64,000 nt of DNA from a bacterium. Its GTDB lineage: Bacteria > UBA8248. Of the stretch, positions 45,750-55,160 are shown one piece after another. Position numbers and translations under genes: made by a program. Location of the stretch: the NCBI GenBank assembly GCA_022828125.1, contig JAJEJD010000020.1, forward strand, positions 62,001 through 126,000. Direction: 5' to 3'. Numbering within the stretch: position 1 is the stretch's first letter; every line of letters begins with the position of its first letter. The notes below the pieces were generated by a model. The model did no database searches. It saw nothing but the letters and a program-made list of their open reading frames with translations, and had not been told where the DNA came from.

Positions 45750-46634
45750 ATGAACCCCCAGCTCATCGCCGCATCCTACGCCATGTCCACCGCCGTGGTC
45801 TTCGCCACCTTCAGCGTGTGCATCAGGAAGGGCGGCGAGCACGCCAACGCCCTCACGGGCGTCTTCATCGGCCTGTTCACCTCGCTGCCCGTCATGCTCG
45901 CCGTCACCTGGTATTACTGGGAACCCGAGTGGTGGAACCTCCCGGCGTTTTTCTTCTTCTCGCTGGCGGGCCTCACCGGGCCGGCCATGTCGCGCGTATT
46001 TCTTTACCTGAGCATCTCCTACCTCGGCGTCGCGCGCGCGATGCCGTTCGTCTCGCTGACGCCCCTTTTCTCCACCTCGCTCGCCATCGCCTTCCTGGGC
46101 GAGCGGCCCGGCGCGCTCATCCTCTCGGGCACGCTCTTCATCGTCCTGGGCAGCGCCGCGCTCAGCTACAAGAAGACAGACGACACCTCCTGGCAGCGAA
46201 AGCACCTCCTGCTCGCGTTCTTGAGCGCCGTTACCGCCGCGTTCTCGTTCCTGTTCCGAAAACTCGCCTTCGCCCACGTCGAGGCCCCCGTCATGGGCGC
46301 GACCCTCACCACGCTGGCGGGGTTTCTCTTCCTCGTCACCTTCATCCCCCTGTTTCCAAAAGACCAGAAACCGAACCAGTTCGACCGCCCCAAGGCCTGG
46401 TATATCTTCGGGCTGTGCGGACTGTTGAACGCTTTGGGGTTTTTCCTGCACTTCACGGCACTCAACATCGGCGACCTCTCCGTCGTCTCCCCGCTGACCT
46501 CGACGGCGCCCGTCTTCAGCCTGATCATGAGCTACTTCCTGCTCAGGAGCGTGGAGCGCATCACGCCCGCCATCCTCGTCGGCACGGCGTGCATGGTGGT
46601 CGGCGCGGCCCTTATCGGCTGGCGCATCCGCTGA
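45750..46634 (+). CDS. EamA-family (DMT) transporter
   Basis: 294 residues, about ten hydrophobic segments, two EamA repeats (first ends near MPFVSLTPLFSTSLAIAFLGERPG, second near SVVSPLTSTAPVFSLIMSYFLL). Inner-membrane exporter of small metabolites, substrate unknown. It is the second EamA protein in this window, distant from the one at 9829. Ribosome site is poor (CGGGAACCGG). Confidence 0.85.
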   Translation: MNPQLIAASYAMSTAVVFATFSVCIRKGGEHANALTGVFIGLFTSLPVMLAVTWYYWEPEWWNLPAFFFFSLAGLTGPAMSRVFLYLSISYLGVARAMPFVSLTPLFSTSLAIAFLGERPGALILSGTLFIVLGSAALSYKKTDDTSWQRKHLLLAFLSAVTAAFSFLFRKLAFAHVEAPVMGATLTTLAGFLFLVTFIPLFPKDQKPNQFDRPKAWYIFGLCGLLNALGFFLHFTALNIGDLSVVSPLTSTAPVFSLIMSYFLLRSVERITPAILVGTACMVVGAALIGWRIR

Positions 46635-46655
46635 GAAACAAGATATCGGAGAAGC

Positions 46656-46681
46656 GTAGGGACAGGCCTCCGTGCCTGTCC
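46656..46681. repeat. palindrome variant, copy i
   Basis: GTAGGGACAGGC (46656-46667) with GCCTGTCC (46674-46681). Confidence 0.75.
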
Positions 46682-46697
46682 GGTGTTCGCTTTTGAT

Positions 46698-46855
46698 CGT
46701 CATTCCGGCAATCAATGCCGACCGAGGAGGGAGGGATTGCCCGGAATCCAGGGACTTTGTTTTTGAATTTGTGTTTTCGCTCTATCATTTTTCATCGTTG
46801 TCCTGCGATTTGAAATCCTCATCTGTTCTGGATTCCGGCATGCGCCGGAATGACG
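46698..46855. repeat. CGTCATTCCGGC inverted repeat
   Basis: Outer arms CGTCATTCCGGC (46698-46709) and GCCGGAATGACG (46844-46855), inner arms CCGGAATCCAG (46741-46751) and CTGGATTCCGG (46828-46838). A widely seen bacterial intergenic repeat type. Confidence 0.8.
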
Positions 46856-46897
46856 GCAATCTGCCGTATCCGGATCGTAAGGACAGGCACGGGGTCA

Positions 46898-46924
46898 GGG
46901 CGACCACAGGGGGTCGCCCCTACG
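46898..46924. repeat. palindrome variant, copy j (reverse)
   Basis: GGGCGACC (46898-46905) with GGTCGCCC (46912-46919), then CTAC. Confidence 0.7.
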
Positions 46925-46950
46925 GGCATCTTGTGTATTGAAATGAAACT

Positions 46951-46978
46951 GTAGGGACAGGTCGCGACCTGTCCCTAC
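46951..46978. repeat. 28-bp palindrome, copy e
   Basis: Perfect palindrome of half-site GTAGGGACAGGTCG, identical to copy a. It lies in the repeat-filled spacer 46635-47196. Confidence 0.88.
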
Positions 46979-47196
46979 GGAGAGCAAGTGGGTTTGCGGG
47001 GGAGAACCCGCGTATCGGCCTTTATTTCTCTCTGCGTCAGCCCGCCGAAAAAACATCCCGCAAGCGAGAAAATTTCCGCTAAAATGACTCTTGCGCGCCG
47101 TGGGGGAGAAAGTGTACGCGCACAGCCCGTCTTTCGTCCCCCCTGCCTTGCGCGAGAGAGGCGCGGGAGCGAAATTGAAGGGAGGAGGGTCGGCCG

Positions 47197-48429
47197 ATGA
47201 TGATGTTCCGGTTCTCGCTGTACGGCTTCCTCAAGAACCAGACCTATTTCGAGCCCTTCCTCATCCTCGCGTTTCTGGAAAAAGACCTTTCCTTCTTCCA
47301 GATAGGGATTCTCATCGGCTTCCGCGAGGTGTGCATCAACATCTTCGAGATCCCCAGCGGCGCGGTGGCCGACATATACGGCAGAAGGCGCTCGATGATC
47401 TTCTCGTTCCTGGCCTACATCGCCTCGTTCTTCGTCTTCGCCTGGTCGACCTCTTTCGCTGCGCTCTTCCTCGCCATGTTCGCCTTCGCCCTGGGCGATT
47501 CGTTCCGCACGGGCACGCACAAGGCGATGATCTTCGAGTGGCTCAGGATTCAGGGCCGAGAAGAAGAGCGCACCCGCGTCTACGGGTTCACGCGCTCGTG
47601 GTCGAAGATGGGCTCGGCCGTCTCGGTCGTGGTCGCGAGCGCGTTCATCTTCACCGGCGCGCGCTACAGCGACATCTTCCTGCTCGCCGTCATCCCCTAC
47701 GCGCTGAACGTCGTGAACTTCATGGGATACCCCACCGAACTCGAAGGCGCGCGGGCGCCGGGCACGAAGATCCCCGGCGTATGGAGCCATCTCAAGAATT
47801 CCATGCGCACGGCCTTCACCGACAGGCCGCTGCGCGGCATCCTTGTGGAAGCGATGAGCTACGAGGGCACCTACAAAGTCGCCAAGGACTACATCCAGCC
47901 CGTTATCAAGCAGGCCGCCTTGGGGCTGGCCCTCCTCGCCACCTGGCAGCAGCACCAGCGTGTGGCGATTCTGGTGGGGGCGGCCTACTTCGTCTTGCAC
48001 CTTCTCTCGAGCTTCGCCTCGCGCGGGGGGCACCGCCTCGTCGCCTCGGTGGGGTCAGAGGAAGCCGCCGCGAAATCGCTCTGGGGCGCCACCGCCCTCG
48101 TCTACGCGGCCCTCGCCTGGGGACTCTGGACGGGCTGGGAGTTCATCGTCATCGCGGGCTTCGTCGTTCTGGCCGTGCTGCAGAACTTCTGGCGGCCCGT
48201 GCTCATCAGCCGCATCGACGCCCACAGCACGCCCGAGGCGGGCGCGACGATACTTTCGGTGGAGTCGCAGGGCAAATCGTTCCTCGCGATGGGCCTCGCC
48301 CCCCTCATCGGCTTCTGCGTGGACGCCTTCGGTCTCGTGGGGATGAGCGTCGTCGCGTTGGTGGTCACCGCGCCCTTCGCCCTCACGAGCCTCGGCGGCA
48401 CGCGAGAACGGGCGGTTCACCAGCCCTAG
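47197..48429 (+). CDS. MFS transporter
   Basis: 410 residues with about twelve hydrophobic segments. The loop-2 region GAVADIYGRRRSMIFSF is the MFS D-x-x-GRR signature, and the central loop is charged. Family details are not clear; substrate unknown. A GGAGGAGGG ribosome site fits the ATG at 47197; further ATG codons follow at 47200 and 47203. Confidence 0.83.
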   Translation: MMMFRFSLYGFLKNQTYFEPFLILAFLEKDLSFFQIGILIGFREVCINIFEIPSGAVADIYGRRRSMIFSFLAYIASFFVFAWSTSFAALFLAMFAFALGDSFRTGTHKAMIFEWLRIQGREEERTRVYGFTRSWSKMGSAVSVVVASAFIFTGARYSDIFLLAVIPYALNVVNFMGYPTELEGARAPGTKIPGVWSHLKNSMRTAFTDRPLRGILVEAMSYEGTYKVAKDYIQPVIKQAALGLALLATWQQHQRVAILVGAAYFVLHLLSSFASRGGHRLVASVGSEEAAAKSLWGATALVYAALAWGLWTGWEFIVIAGFVVLAVLQNFWRPVLISRIDAHSTPEAGATILSVESQGKSFLAMGLAPLIGFCVDAFGLVGMSVVALVVTAPFALTSLGGTRERAVHQP

Positions 48430-48597
48430 GTTCCATGCTCCCCGGATAAACCGATCCGATCGAATGCTTGGATCCACCCGGAATGAAATGATAGAGTCGA
48501 CACACCCGGCTTTCGAAGTGTTCGACTCAAAGCCACTGTTCGCGGACGGAAGCACACGAAAAACGGGCGGCCTCCCGCCGTCCGCCAGGAGCGCGAC

Positions 48598-49779
48598 GTG
48601 AGCGACGACGGCAATCGAGATGATTTGGCCTTCACCCTGGGAATCGAGGAGGAATTCTTTCTCGTCGACCCCGAATCGCGCGATCTCATCGCCGACCCCG
48701 CACCGGAGATATTCGAGGCCTGCGAAGCCCGAATCAGCCCCCACAAGGTCACGCGGGAGGCGCTGCGCCCCCAGCTCGAGACGAACACGCGGGTGTGCGC
48801 GTCGGTGGCCGAGGCGCGCGAGGCGCTGCGCGAGACCCGGCGGGTCGTCATCGAGGCGGCGGAGGCGCACGGGGCAGCGGTGCTCGCCGCCTCCACACAT
48901 CCTTTCGCGCAGTGGCGGGAGTTGACGGTTACGCCCAAGGAGCGATACCGGCGCTTCGAGGTGACTTTCCAGGAGACCCTGCGCCGCCTGGTCATCGGCG
49001 GAATGCACATCCACGCGGGCTTCGGCGACCCCGAATCGCGCATCCGGGTCATGACGGCCGTGCGCCGCTATCTGCCCGCGCTCCACGCGCTCTCCACCTC
49101 CTCGCCCTTCAACAGCGGGCACGACACGGGCTACAAGTCCTACCGCCTGAACCTCATCGGCGGACTCCCGCGCACCAGCCTGCCCGGCCCGCTGCGCTCC
49201 CGGGCGGAGTACGAGGAAATCATCGCCGAGTACCGGCGAATGAACTTCATCGAGAACGGCACCGAAATCTGGTGGGACATCCGCCCCGCCCACGCCTTCC
49301 CGACGGTGGAGCTCCGCATCTGCGACATCTGCCCCAGGATCGAGGACGCCGTCTGCATCGCGGCGCTCTACGCCTCCCTCCTGCGCAGGCTCATGCGCCT
49401 GGACGAAGAGGGCGCGCTGCCGCCCGAGCCGCTCACCGAGATCATCGCGGAGAACCGCTGGGTCGCCCAACGCTACGGAACGCTCGCCTTCTTCGGCGAT
49501 ACGACGCACGAGAACGCGCGGGTGGACATCGACGACTTCATGCGCGAACTCGTCGAGACGCTCGCGCCCGACGCCCGCGCCCTGGGCTGCGAGGCCGAAA
49601 CCCGCCACGCGCTCACCATCATCCGCGAGGGCAGCGCCGCGGACCGCCAAGTCGACCTCTACCGCCTGCGCCGCCTCGAAGGCGACACGGACGAGGAGGC
49701 GCTCCGCCGCGTGGTGGACCTGGTGCTCGCCGAAACCAAGGAGGGGCTGTGGGAAGCCTTCGGTGAAACCTTCGGTTGA
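48598..49779 (+). CDS. GCS2-family carboxylate-amine ligase (YbdK-like)
   Basis: 393 residues from a GTG at 48598 with AGGAG (48587-48591). The start FTLGIEEEFFLVDPESRDL and MHIHAGFGDPESRIRV, YRLNLIGGLPRT and ENGTEIWWDIRPAHAFPTVELRICD are the family's conserved blocks. YbdK-type enzymes have weak glutamate-cysteine ligase activity; real substrates may be others. It is followed by the ADP-ribosylglycohydrolase gene after 83 nt, probably one operon. Confidence 0.9.
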   Translation: MSDDGNRDDLAFTLGIEEEFFLVDPESRDLIADPAPEIFEACEARISPHKVTREALRPQLETNTRVCASVAEAREALRETRRVVIEAAEAHGAAVLAASTHPFAQWRELTVTPKERYRRFEVTFQETLRRLVIGGMHIHAGFGDPESRIRVMTAVRRYLPALHALSTSSPFNSGHDTGYKSYRLNLIGGLPRTSLPGPLRSRAEYEEIIAEYRRMNFIENGTEIWWDIRPAHAFPTVELRICDICPRIEDAVCIAALYASLLRRLMRLDEEGALPPEPLTEIIAENRWVAQRYGTLAFFGDTTHENARVDIDDFMRELVETLAPDARALGCEAETRHALTIIREGSAADRQVDLYRLRRLEGDTDEEALRRVVDLVLAETKEGLWEAFGETFG

Positions 49780-49862
49780 GAAACTCGCGCCTGGCGCGGG
49801 CGGTGATGTTGAAAGCGCCGGGCCGAACCCCGGCGAGGAGGCACGAAAAGGAGAAACCACGC

Positions 49863-50666
49863 ATGATGGGAGCGATTGCGGGCGACGTCGTCGGCAGCGT
49901 TTATGAGTTCAAAAACATCAAAACGAAGGACTTCCAGCTTCTCGGCCCACGAAACGCCTTCACAGATGACACAATCATGACTGTCGCCGTCGCCGACGCC
50001 CTGCTCACGGGCGAGGAGATCGCAAAGAAGATGAGGGAATGGGGGCGCATGTATCCACATCCCACGGGAGGATACGGACGCAATTTCGCAAGGTGGCTTC
50101 ACGAAGAGGATTCGAAACCATACGGAAGTTACGGAAACGGCGCGGCCATGCGCGTTTCATCTGCCGCGTGGCTCGCGGACAGCGAAGCGGAGTGCGTCGC
50201 TCTCGCTAAGGCGAGTGCCATGCCAACCCATAACCACCCTGAAGGAATCAAGGGCGCGGAAGCGACCGCTTGGACCATTTGGAGAGCGCGTATGGGGGCG
50301 TCACCGGAAACCTTGCGGAAAGAAATCGCCTGCCGCTTTGGGTACGACCTCTCGCGCACGTGTGAGGAAATCCGACCGAACTACCGCTTCGATGAGAGTT
50401 GCCAAGGAACCTGCCCCCAGGCCTTTACCGCTGTGCTCGAGGCCAAGAGCTTCGAGGACGCGCTTCGCCTCGCGGTTTCTCTAGGCGGTGATGCGGATAC
50501 GCTCACAGCCATTGCGGGAAGCATCGCCGAGGCCCGCTTCGGGATACCAAAAAATTTGGGGCGGAAAATTCTCGGATATCTCGACCAGCCCTTACAACGA
50601 GTAGTCGCGCGCTTCTACGGCAGGCTGAAAGAGAAAGAGATTTCTTGTAAATGGCGAAACGCCTGA
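49863..50666 (+). CDS. ADP-ribosylglycohydrolase family protein
   Basis: 267 residues from the ATG at 49863 (AAAGGAGA ahead). Metal-binding motifs are in place: FTDDTIMTVAVADALL and SLGGDADTLTAIAGSIAEA. GAIAGDVVGSVYE is the usual N-terminal start. Removes ADP-ribose from proteins, nucleic acids or small molecules with Mg. No partner ADP-ribosyltransferase such as DraT is near. Cytoplasmic. Confidence 0.9.
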   Translation: MMGAIAGDVVGSVYEFKNIKTKDFQLLGPRNAFTDDTIMTVAVADALLTGEEIAKKMREWGRMYPHPTGGYGRNFARWLHEEDSKPYGSYGNGAAMRVSSAAWLADSEAECVALAKASAMPTHNHPEGIKGAEATAWTIWRARMGASPETLRKEIACRFGYDLSRTCEEIRPNYRFDESCQGTCPQAFTAVLEAKSFEDALRLAVSLGGDADTLTAIAGSIAEARFGIPKNLGRKILGYLDQPLQRVVARFYGRLKEKEISCKWRNA

Positions 50667-50782
50667 CTCTGTCCGAACCCTGTTTCGCATTGACCGCTCA
50701 AGTCAAAACAAACTAGACTGCTTCCATCCACCAGACATGGCGGGCCAGTGGCCCGGCTCCCCCCGCAAGATGGGAAAGAAAC

Positions 50783-51277
50783 GTGCGAAACATCGAACGA
50801 AATCTCTCCTGGATCCTCCTGCTCTCGCTCACGCTGATGCTCACCGCGCAAGTCATCGCGCGCTACATCTTCTTCACCTCGATCAGCTGGATCGAGGAGT
50901 TCTCGCGCATCGTCTTCATCTGGTTCATCTACCTGACGATCAGCTGGATCATCCTCCAGGGCCGCCACATCCGCGTGAACGCCATCGAGATGCTCACGCC
51001 CGCCTCCTGGGCGCGCCCGATAGTCTTTTTCTCCGACTGCCTGTGGATGACCTTCAACGTCCTGATGACGTATTACGGCTATCTTTTCGTGAAAAGCGAA
51101 ATTGACGTCTGGTCGGAGACCGACATCCTGCAGATCCCCGAAGCCGCCGTTCACGCGATCATCCCCATCGGCTTCGGGCTGATGACCATACGCCTCGCCC
51201 AGTATATGTACCGCGTCTACGTGATAGGCGGACCTGAAGTGGTCTATGAGGTCGAAAAGCAGGAGGAAGAGCGATGA
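50783..51277 (+). CDS. dctQ: TRAP transporter small membrane subunit
   Basis: 164 residues from a GTG at 50783 (GGGAAAG ahead), four hydrophobic segments, with the family motif WIEEFSRIVFIWFIYLTISW. Inner membrane. Its stop overlaps the start of dctM by 4 nt (ATGA), so the two are coupled. Binds to DctM in sodium-driven uptake. Substrate set by the DctP protein below. Confidence 0.9.
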   Translation: MRNIERNLSWILLLSLTLMLTAQVIARYIFFTSISWIEEFSRIVFIWFIYLTISWIILQGRHIRVNAIEMLTPASWARPIVFFSDCLWMTFNVLMTYYGYLFVKSEIDVWSETDILQIPEAAVHAIIPIGFGLMTIRLAQYMYRVYVIGGPEVVYEVEKQEEER

Positions 51278-52560
51278 ACATGCCCCTCCTGCTGCTCGGC
51301 TCCCTGGCCGTGTTCCTCTTCATCCGCGTGCCGGTGGGCGTCTCCCTGGGGCTGGCCTCCATCCTCGTCTACTACGCCACCGGGGAGCGCTTCGAGAGTC
51401 TGGCGCTCTCCTACTACGACGGGCTGGACAAGTTCCCCTTCATCGCCGTGCCCATGTTCCTGCTCGCGGGCGCGCTCATGGAAAAAGGCGGCATCAGCAG
51501 GCGCCTCATCTCGGTGGCGGATTGCTTCGTGGGCAACGTGCGAGGCGGCCTCGCCCACGTCACCATACTCGCGTGCATGCTTTTCTCGGCGATTTCGGGC
51601 TCGGGCCCCGCCACGACGGCCGCCGTCGGCGGTCTCATGATCCCCACCATGCTCAGGCGCCAGTACGACAAGAACTACTCGGGCGCGGTCTCCGCCTGCG
51701 GGGGGACACTCGGTATCCTCATACCGCCGAGCATCACCTTGATCGTCTACGGCGTCAGCGCCGATCAGTCCGTCACGCGCCTGTTCATCGCGGGCTTTCT
51801 GCCGGGCATCCTGCTCGGCTGCATGCTCATGTGCTGCGCCACCATCTTGTCGCGTTTCATGACGGTGGAATCAGACTCCGAACCCTTCTCCGTCGCGCGC
51901 ACGCTCGGCACCATCTGGGAATCGCGCTGGGCGCTGCTCGCGCCGGTCGTCATCATCGGCGGCATCTACGGCGGCTTCGTCACGCCGACGGAGAGCGCCG
52001 TCATCGCCGTGCTCTACGGCTGGGTGATCGGCATGTTCGTCTACCGGGAGCTCGACTGGCGAAGAACGCGCGAGTGCCTGGAAATCGCGGCCCTCGTCAC
52101 CGGAACCATCGCCATCATCTGGGGGGCGTCGCTCGCGTTCGGCGAACTCATCACCATCCACCAGATTCCCCAGTTGGTGACGGCCTTCATCCAGCGCGTG
52201 ACGACTTCGCCGTTCATGATCCTCATGCTCATCAGCCTGTTCCTCACCTTCGTGGGGATGTGGCTCAATACGATGGCGCAGGTCATCATCCTCACGCCGA
52301 TGTTCCTGCCCGTCATCATGGCGGTGGGCATCGACCCCATCCACTTCGGCATCGTGTTCGTGGTGAACTGCGAGATCGGTTACCTCACGCCGCCTCTGGG
52401 CACGAGCCTCTTCGTGGCGATGGGCATCGCGGACACGACGCTGGGCGCCATCGCCAAGGCGGTGCTGCCGTTCATCGCGACGATGTTCCTGTGCGTCATC
52501 ATTCTCTCGCTCTTCCCCAGCATCTCCCTCGTCCTGCCGAACCTGGTCCTCGGCAGATGA
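51274..52560 (+). CDS. dctM: TRAP transporter large membrane subunit
   Basis: 428 residues, about 12 hydrophobic segments. Typical parts: VPMFLLAGALMEKGGISRRLI, SAISGSGPATTAAVGGLMIPTM, CGGTLGILIPPSITLIVYG and EIGYLTPPLGTSLFVAMGIAD. It is the ion-coupled channel of the TRAP system. Middle gene of the dctQ-dctM-dctP operon. Confidence 0.95.
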   Translation: MNMPLLLLGSLAVFLFIRVPVGVSLGLASILVYYATGERFESLALSYYDGLDKFPFIAVPMFLLAGALMEKGGISRRLISVADCFVGNVRGGLAHVTILACMLFSAISGSGPATTAAVGGLMIPTMLRRQYDKNYSGAVSACGGTLGILIPPSITLIVYGVSADQSVTRLFIAGFLPGILLGCMLMCCATILSRFMTVESDSEPFSVARTLGTIWESRWALLAPVVIIGGIYGGFVTPTESAVIAVLYGWVIGMFVYRELDWRRTRECLEIAALVTGTIAIIWGASLAFGELITIHQIPQLVTAFIQRVTTSPFMILMLISLFLTFVGMWLNTMAQVIILTPMFLPVIMAVGIDPIHFGIVFVVNCEIGYLTPPLGTSLFVAMGIADTTLGAIAKAVLPFIATMFLCVIILSLFPSISLVLPNLVLGR

Positions 52561-52586
52561 GGGAACGAACTAAAAGGAGGCAAGAC

Positions 52587-53600
52587 ATGCGACATCTGAA
52601 ACAATGCTTCACGGCGATGGTGGTCATCATCCTCGCCGCCGCGCTCCTCGGCTTCGCAGCGCCCAAGGCCGAAGCAGCCAAGTACGTGATGAAGTTCGCC
52701 CACAACAACCCGCCCAAGCCGCAGCTCCTCTACCAGGCCATCGCGCTGACCATGCAGAAGAACCTGCAGGTCTATTCCAAGGGGGACCTCGACATCCAGA
52801 TATTCCCCTCCTCGCAGCTCGGAAAGGACCGCGTCGCCGCGAAAAAGGTGCAACTCGGCTCGGTGCACATGCAGGTCGTTGCGTCGAACAACATCACGGC
52901 CTTCGACAGGCGGCTCGACATCTTCACCCTGCCTTTCATGTTCGGCAGCTTCAAGGGCGCCGTGAAGGTATTCAACAGCGACATCGGCCAGAACATCGGG
53001 GAGAATTTCCGCAAGAAATCCGGCATCCGCGTACTGGGCTTCGTCGCCACGGGCTTCCGGAACATGATGAACAGCAAACACCCCATCATGAAACCCGCCG
53101 ACCTGGGCGACCTGCGCATGCGGATCGCGAAAAACCCCATCATGGTGCAGACGTATAAAGCGCTTGGCGGCAGCACCATCGGCATGGCGCCGACGGAGCT
53201 GTTCAGTGCGCTCAGCACCAAGACGGTGGACGGCCACGACGGCGGCTCTAGCTGGGCGTGGGCGCAGAAGCTCTACGAGGTGCAGAAATACCTCTCCATC
53301 ACCCGGCACCAGCTCGTGGCGGGCGCGCTCATCATGAACGACAAGTACTACGCCAAGCTGCCCAAGCACCTGCAGAAGGCCGTCCAGATGGCCGCGCGCG
53401 ACACCATCGCCTGGGCGAACACCTACGCGGAGGAGAACGAGCAGGACATCATGAAAGGATTCGCCGCGAAGGGACTCACGATCGCCTCGCCCGATCTCAA
53501 GCCCTTCCGCGCGGCAGTGAAGCCCGTGCACAAGATGTTCGCCGACAAGGTGGGCGGCATCGACCTGATAAACCGCATCCTGAAGATGCAGGAAGGCTAG
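52587..53600 (+). CDS. dctP: TRAP transporter substrate-binding protein
   Basis: 337 residues from the ATG at 52587 (AAAAGGAGG at 52572-52580). Signal peptide MRHLKQCFTAMVVIILAAALLGFAAP. The binding-fold Arg region PADLGDLRMRIAKNPIMVQTYKALGGSTIGMAPTELFSAL fits DctP, which usually binds the carboxylate of sialic acid, C4-dicarboxylate, ectoine or similar acids. A strong terminator comes right after. Confidence 0.92.
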   Translation: MRHLKQCFTAMVVIILAAALLGFAAPKAEAAKYVMKFAHNNPPKPQLLYQAIALTMQKNLQVYSKGDLDIQIFPSSQLGKDRVAAKKVQLGSVHMQVVASNNITAFDRRLDIFTLPFMFGSFKGAVKVFNSDIGQNIGENFRKKSGIRVLGFVATGFRNMMNSKHPIMKPADLGDLRMRIAKNPIMVQTYKALGGSTIGMAPTELFSALSTKTVDGHDGGSSWAWAQKLYEVQKYLSITRHQLVAGALIMNDKYYAKLPKHLQKAVQMAARDTIAWANTYAEENEQDIMKGFAAKGLTIASPDLKPFRAAVKPVHKMFADKVGGIDLINRILKMQEG

Positions 53601-53609
53601 TCATTCTGG

Positions 53610-53648
53610 CGGCGCGCGGCGGCTTCCGGGTCGCCGCGCGCCGTTTTT
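53610..53648 (+). terminator. strong terminator of dctQMP
   Basis: 12-bp GC stem CGGCGCGCGGCG (53610-53621) with 53632-53643, 10-nt loop, TTTTT at 53644-53648. Confidence 0.93.
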
Positions 53649-53666
53649 CAAGAAAAGGACAAGGAA

Positions 53667-54422
53667 ATGAGCGGCTTCGAGGGACAAAGCGCCATCGTCA
53701 CGGGCGCGGCGACGGGCATCGGCGAATCCACGGCGAGAATTCTGGCCCAAAGAGGGGCTGTGGTCACCGTTATGGATTTCGACTCTGACGGCGCCGAAGC
53801 GGTCACCAACTCCATCAACGAAAGCGGAGGTGCTGCTCACTGCGCAGTCGTTGATCTCACCGACTGGGAGGCGACGAACGCCGCCGTGAACGAGGTTCAC
53901 AACCGGGCAGGCAGTATTGACGTTCTCGTGCACAGTGCGGGTGGTTTTCCACAATACGTGAGCCTGCTGGATTGCCCCGTAGAGGCCTGGGACGGCGTGG
54001 TGAACTCGAACCTGAAATCGATGTTCTATCTCCTGAAAGCCGCGGCTCCCCTCATGGTGGCGGCGAACTACGGGCGCTTCGTCACGCTCTCGAGCATGGC
54101 GGCGCGCAGCGGCGTGAACCCCAATCCCCCGCATTACACCGCCGCAAAAGCGGGCGTGCTCGGCCTCACCCGGCAGGCGGCGCGCGAACTCGGCCCGCAC
54201 GGCGTCACCGTGAACGCCGTCGCGCCCGCCAACGTGCAAACGCCGAGAGGACTCAAAATCAGAACGCCCGAGCGCATCGCCCACATCGAGAAATCATCGC
54301 CCGTGGGCAGACTCTCGGAATCCCACGAGATCGCCGAGGCCGTCATATTCCTCTGCAGCAAGGAGGCCGGCTACATCACCGGCGTCACGCTCGACGTGAA
54401 CGGCGGCGCGACGATGGTTTGA
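53667..54422 (+). CDS. short-chain dehydrogenase/reductase
   Basis: 251 residues. VTGAATGIG for the cofactor, Ser in TLSSMAARSG and YTAAK for the active site, then GPHGVTVNAVAPANVQT. FabG-like alcohol/ketone NAD(P) oxidoreductase. It begins 18 nt after the TRAP terminator with its own AAGGA site, so it may be expressed apart from the transporter. Substrate unknown. Confidence 0.93.
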   Translation: MSGFEGQSAIVTGAATGIGESTARILAQRGAVVTVMDFDSDGAEAVTNSINESGGAAHCAVVDLTDWEATNAAVNEVHNRAGSIDVLVHSAGGFPQYVSLLDCPVEAWDGVVNSNLKSMFYLLKAAAPLMVAANYGRFVTLSSMAARSGVNPNPPHYTAAKAGVLGLTRQAARELGPHGVTVNAVAPANVQTPRGLKIRTPERIAHIEKSSPVGRLSESHEIAEAVIFLCSKEAGYITGVTLDVNGGATMV

Positions 54423-54501
54423 GGGCGCCTGCGCTCTCAAGCCGCCCATGCGGGGCTTTGGTTCGAACCGGCGGATACCCCGGCTTCCCCCCTCCCAAAA
54501 A

Positions 54502-54531
54502 AATCTCCCCCGGTTATAACCAGGGGAGATT
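54502..54531 (-). terminator. terminator of the coiled-coil protein gene
   Basis: AATCTCCCC (54502-54510) with GGGGAGATT (54523-54531); the inner GGTTATAACC (54512-54521) extends it. On the minus strand an 8-nt U-run follows (54503-54497). It lies downstream of the 54565 gene. Confidence 0.88.
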
Positions 54532-54564
54532 GAGTAACCATGATTCACGAAAACGCATCCAGAC

Positions 54565-55005
54565 TTATCTAGCGCGATACTCCTCCAGCACTTCTCTCAT
54601 AATGGTCCGAATCTGCTGCGACGTGACAATTTTAATCTTCACATTATCCAAGTCGCCCTTGAGAGTGCCCACCTCATCTATGAGACGATTCAAGTCATCT
54701 CTGGTCGCCAACCTTTTCAGGTCTTCATGCATTTGAGCCTTGAAGGCGTTCAGATCCACGTGGAGTTGCTTCAGTCTTTCACTCAGATCCACCTTTACTA
54801 CGGTGATTTGTTTCTGGAGTTGCCCGTCCACTCCGTCGAGTCTTTTCACTTCCGCGTCCACTTTCGCAATCACCGGCTTGACTTCGGCCTGGGCGATATA
54901 GAGCAAACCTCCTCCCAGTATGGCGAATATCGCCGCCGGAGTCCCTAGCCAGTGCATCCACCAATGAAGCGTTTTTGTTTTCGCCGCTGCTTTTTCCTTT
55001 TCCAT
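54565..55005 (-). CDS. membrane-anchored coiled-coil protein of unknown function
   Basis: 146 residues. One N-terminal membrane helix (TPAAIFAILGGGLLYIAQAE), then a helical heptad-rich domain to the end, rich in D, K and L. It could sit in the inner membrane with a helical domain on either side. AT-richer than its neighbours. A clear terminator follows. No family recognised. Confidence 0.7.
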   Translation of the reverse strand: MEKEKAAAKTKTLHWWMHWLGTPAAIFAILGGGLLYIAQAEVKPVIAKVDAEVKRLDGVDGQLQKQITVVKVDLSERLKQLHVDLNAFKAQMHEDLKRLATRDDLNRLIDEVGTLKGDLDNVKIKIVTSQQIRTIMREVLEEYRAR

Positions 55006-55160
55006 ATCGAGTCCTCTGCTCTATCTGTATCGTCGTTTCGTACTCATGCTTCCCTCTTATGAGCAAATATACAGCGAAATAACGTGAGGTTCAATTACTC
55101 CCTTTTTCCACGGCTGCCGATTTCGGGGGAGAACGCCCCGCCCGCTCTAAGCAGTGCTTG

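Noticed and set aside
31892-46978. CRISPR array from the repeated palindromes
   Set aside because: Spacing is irregular, copies are kilobases apart, and arms vary; no spacers or cas genes.
43009-49860. Very long antisense frames opposite the GC-rich genes (for example 47091-48449 +, 48055-49860 -)
   Set aside because: They are rich in Arg, Pro, Gly and Ala, have no family match, and lie fully opposite well-identified genes; a normal effect of high GC.
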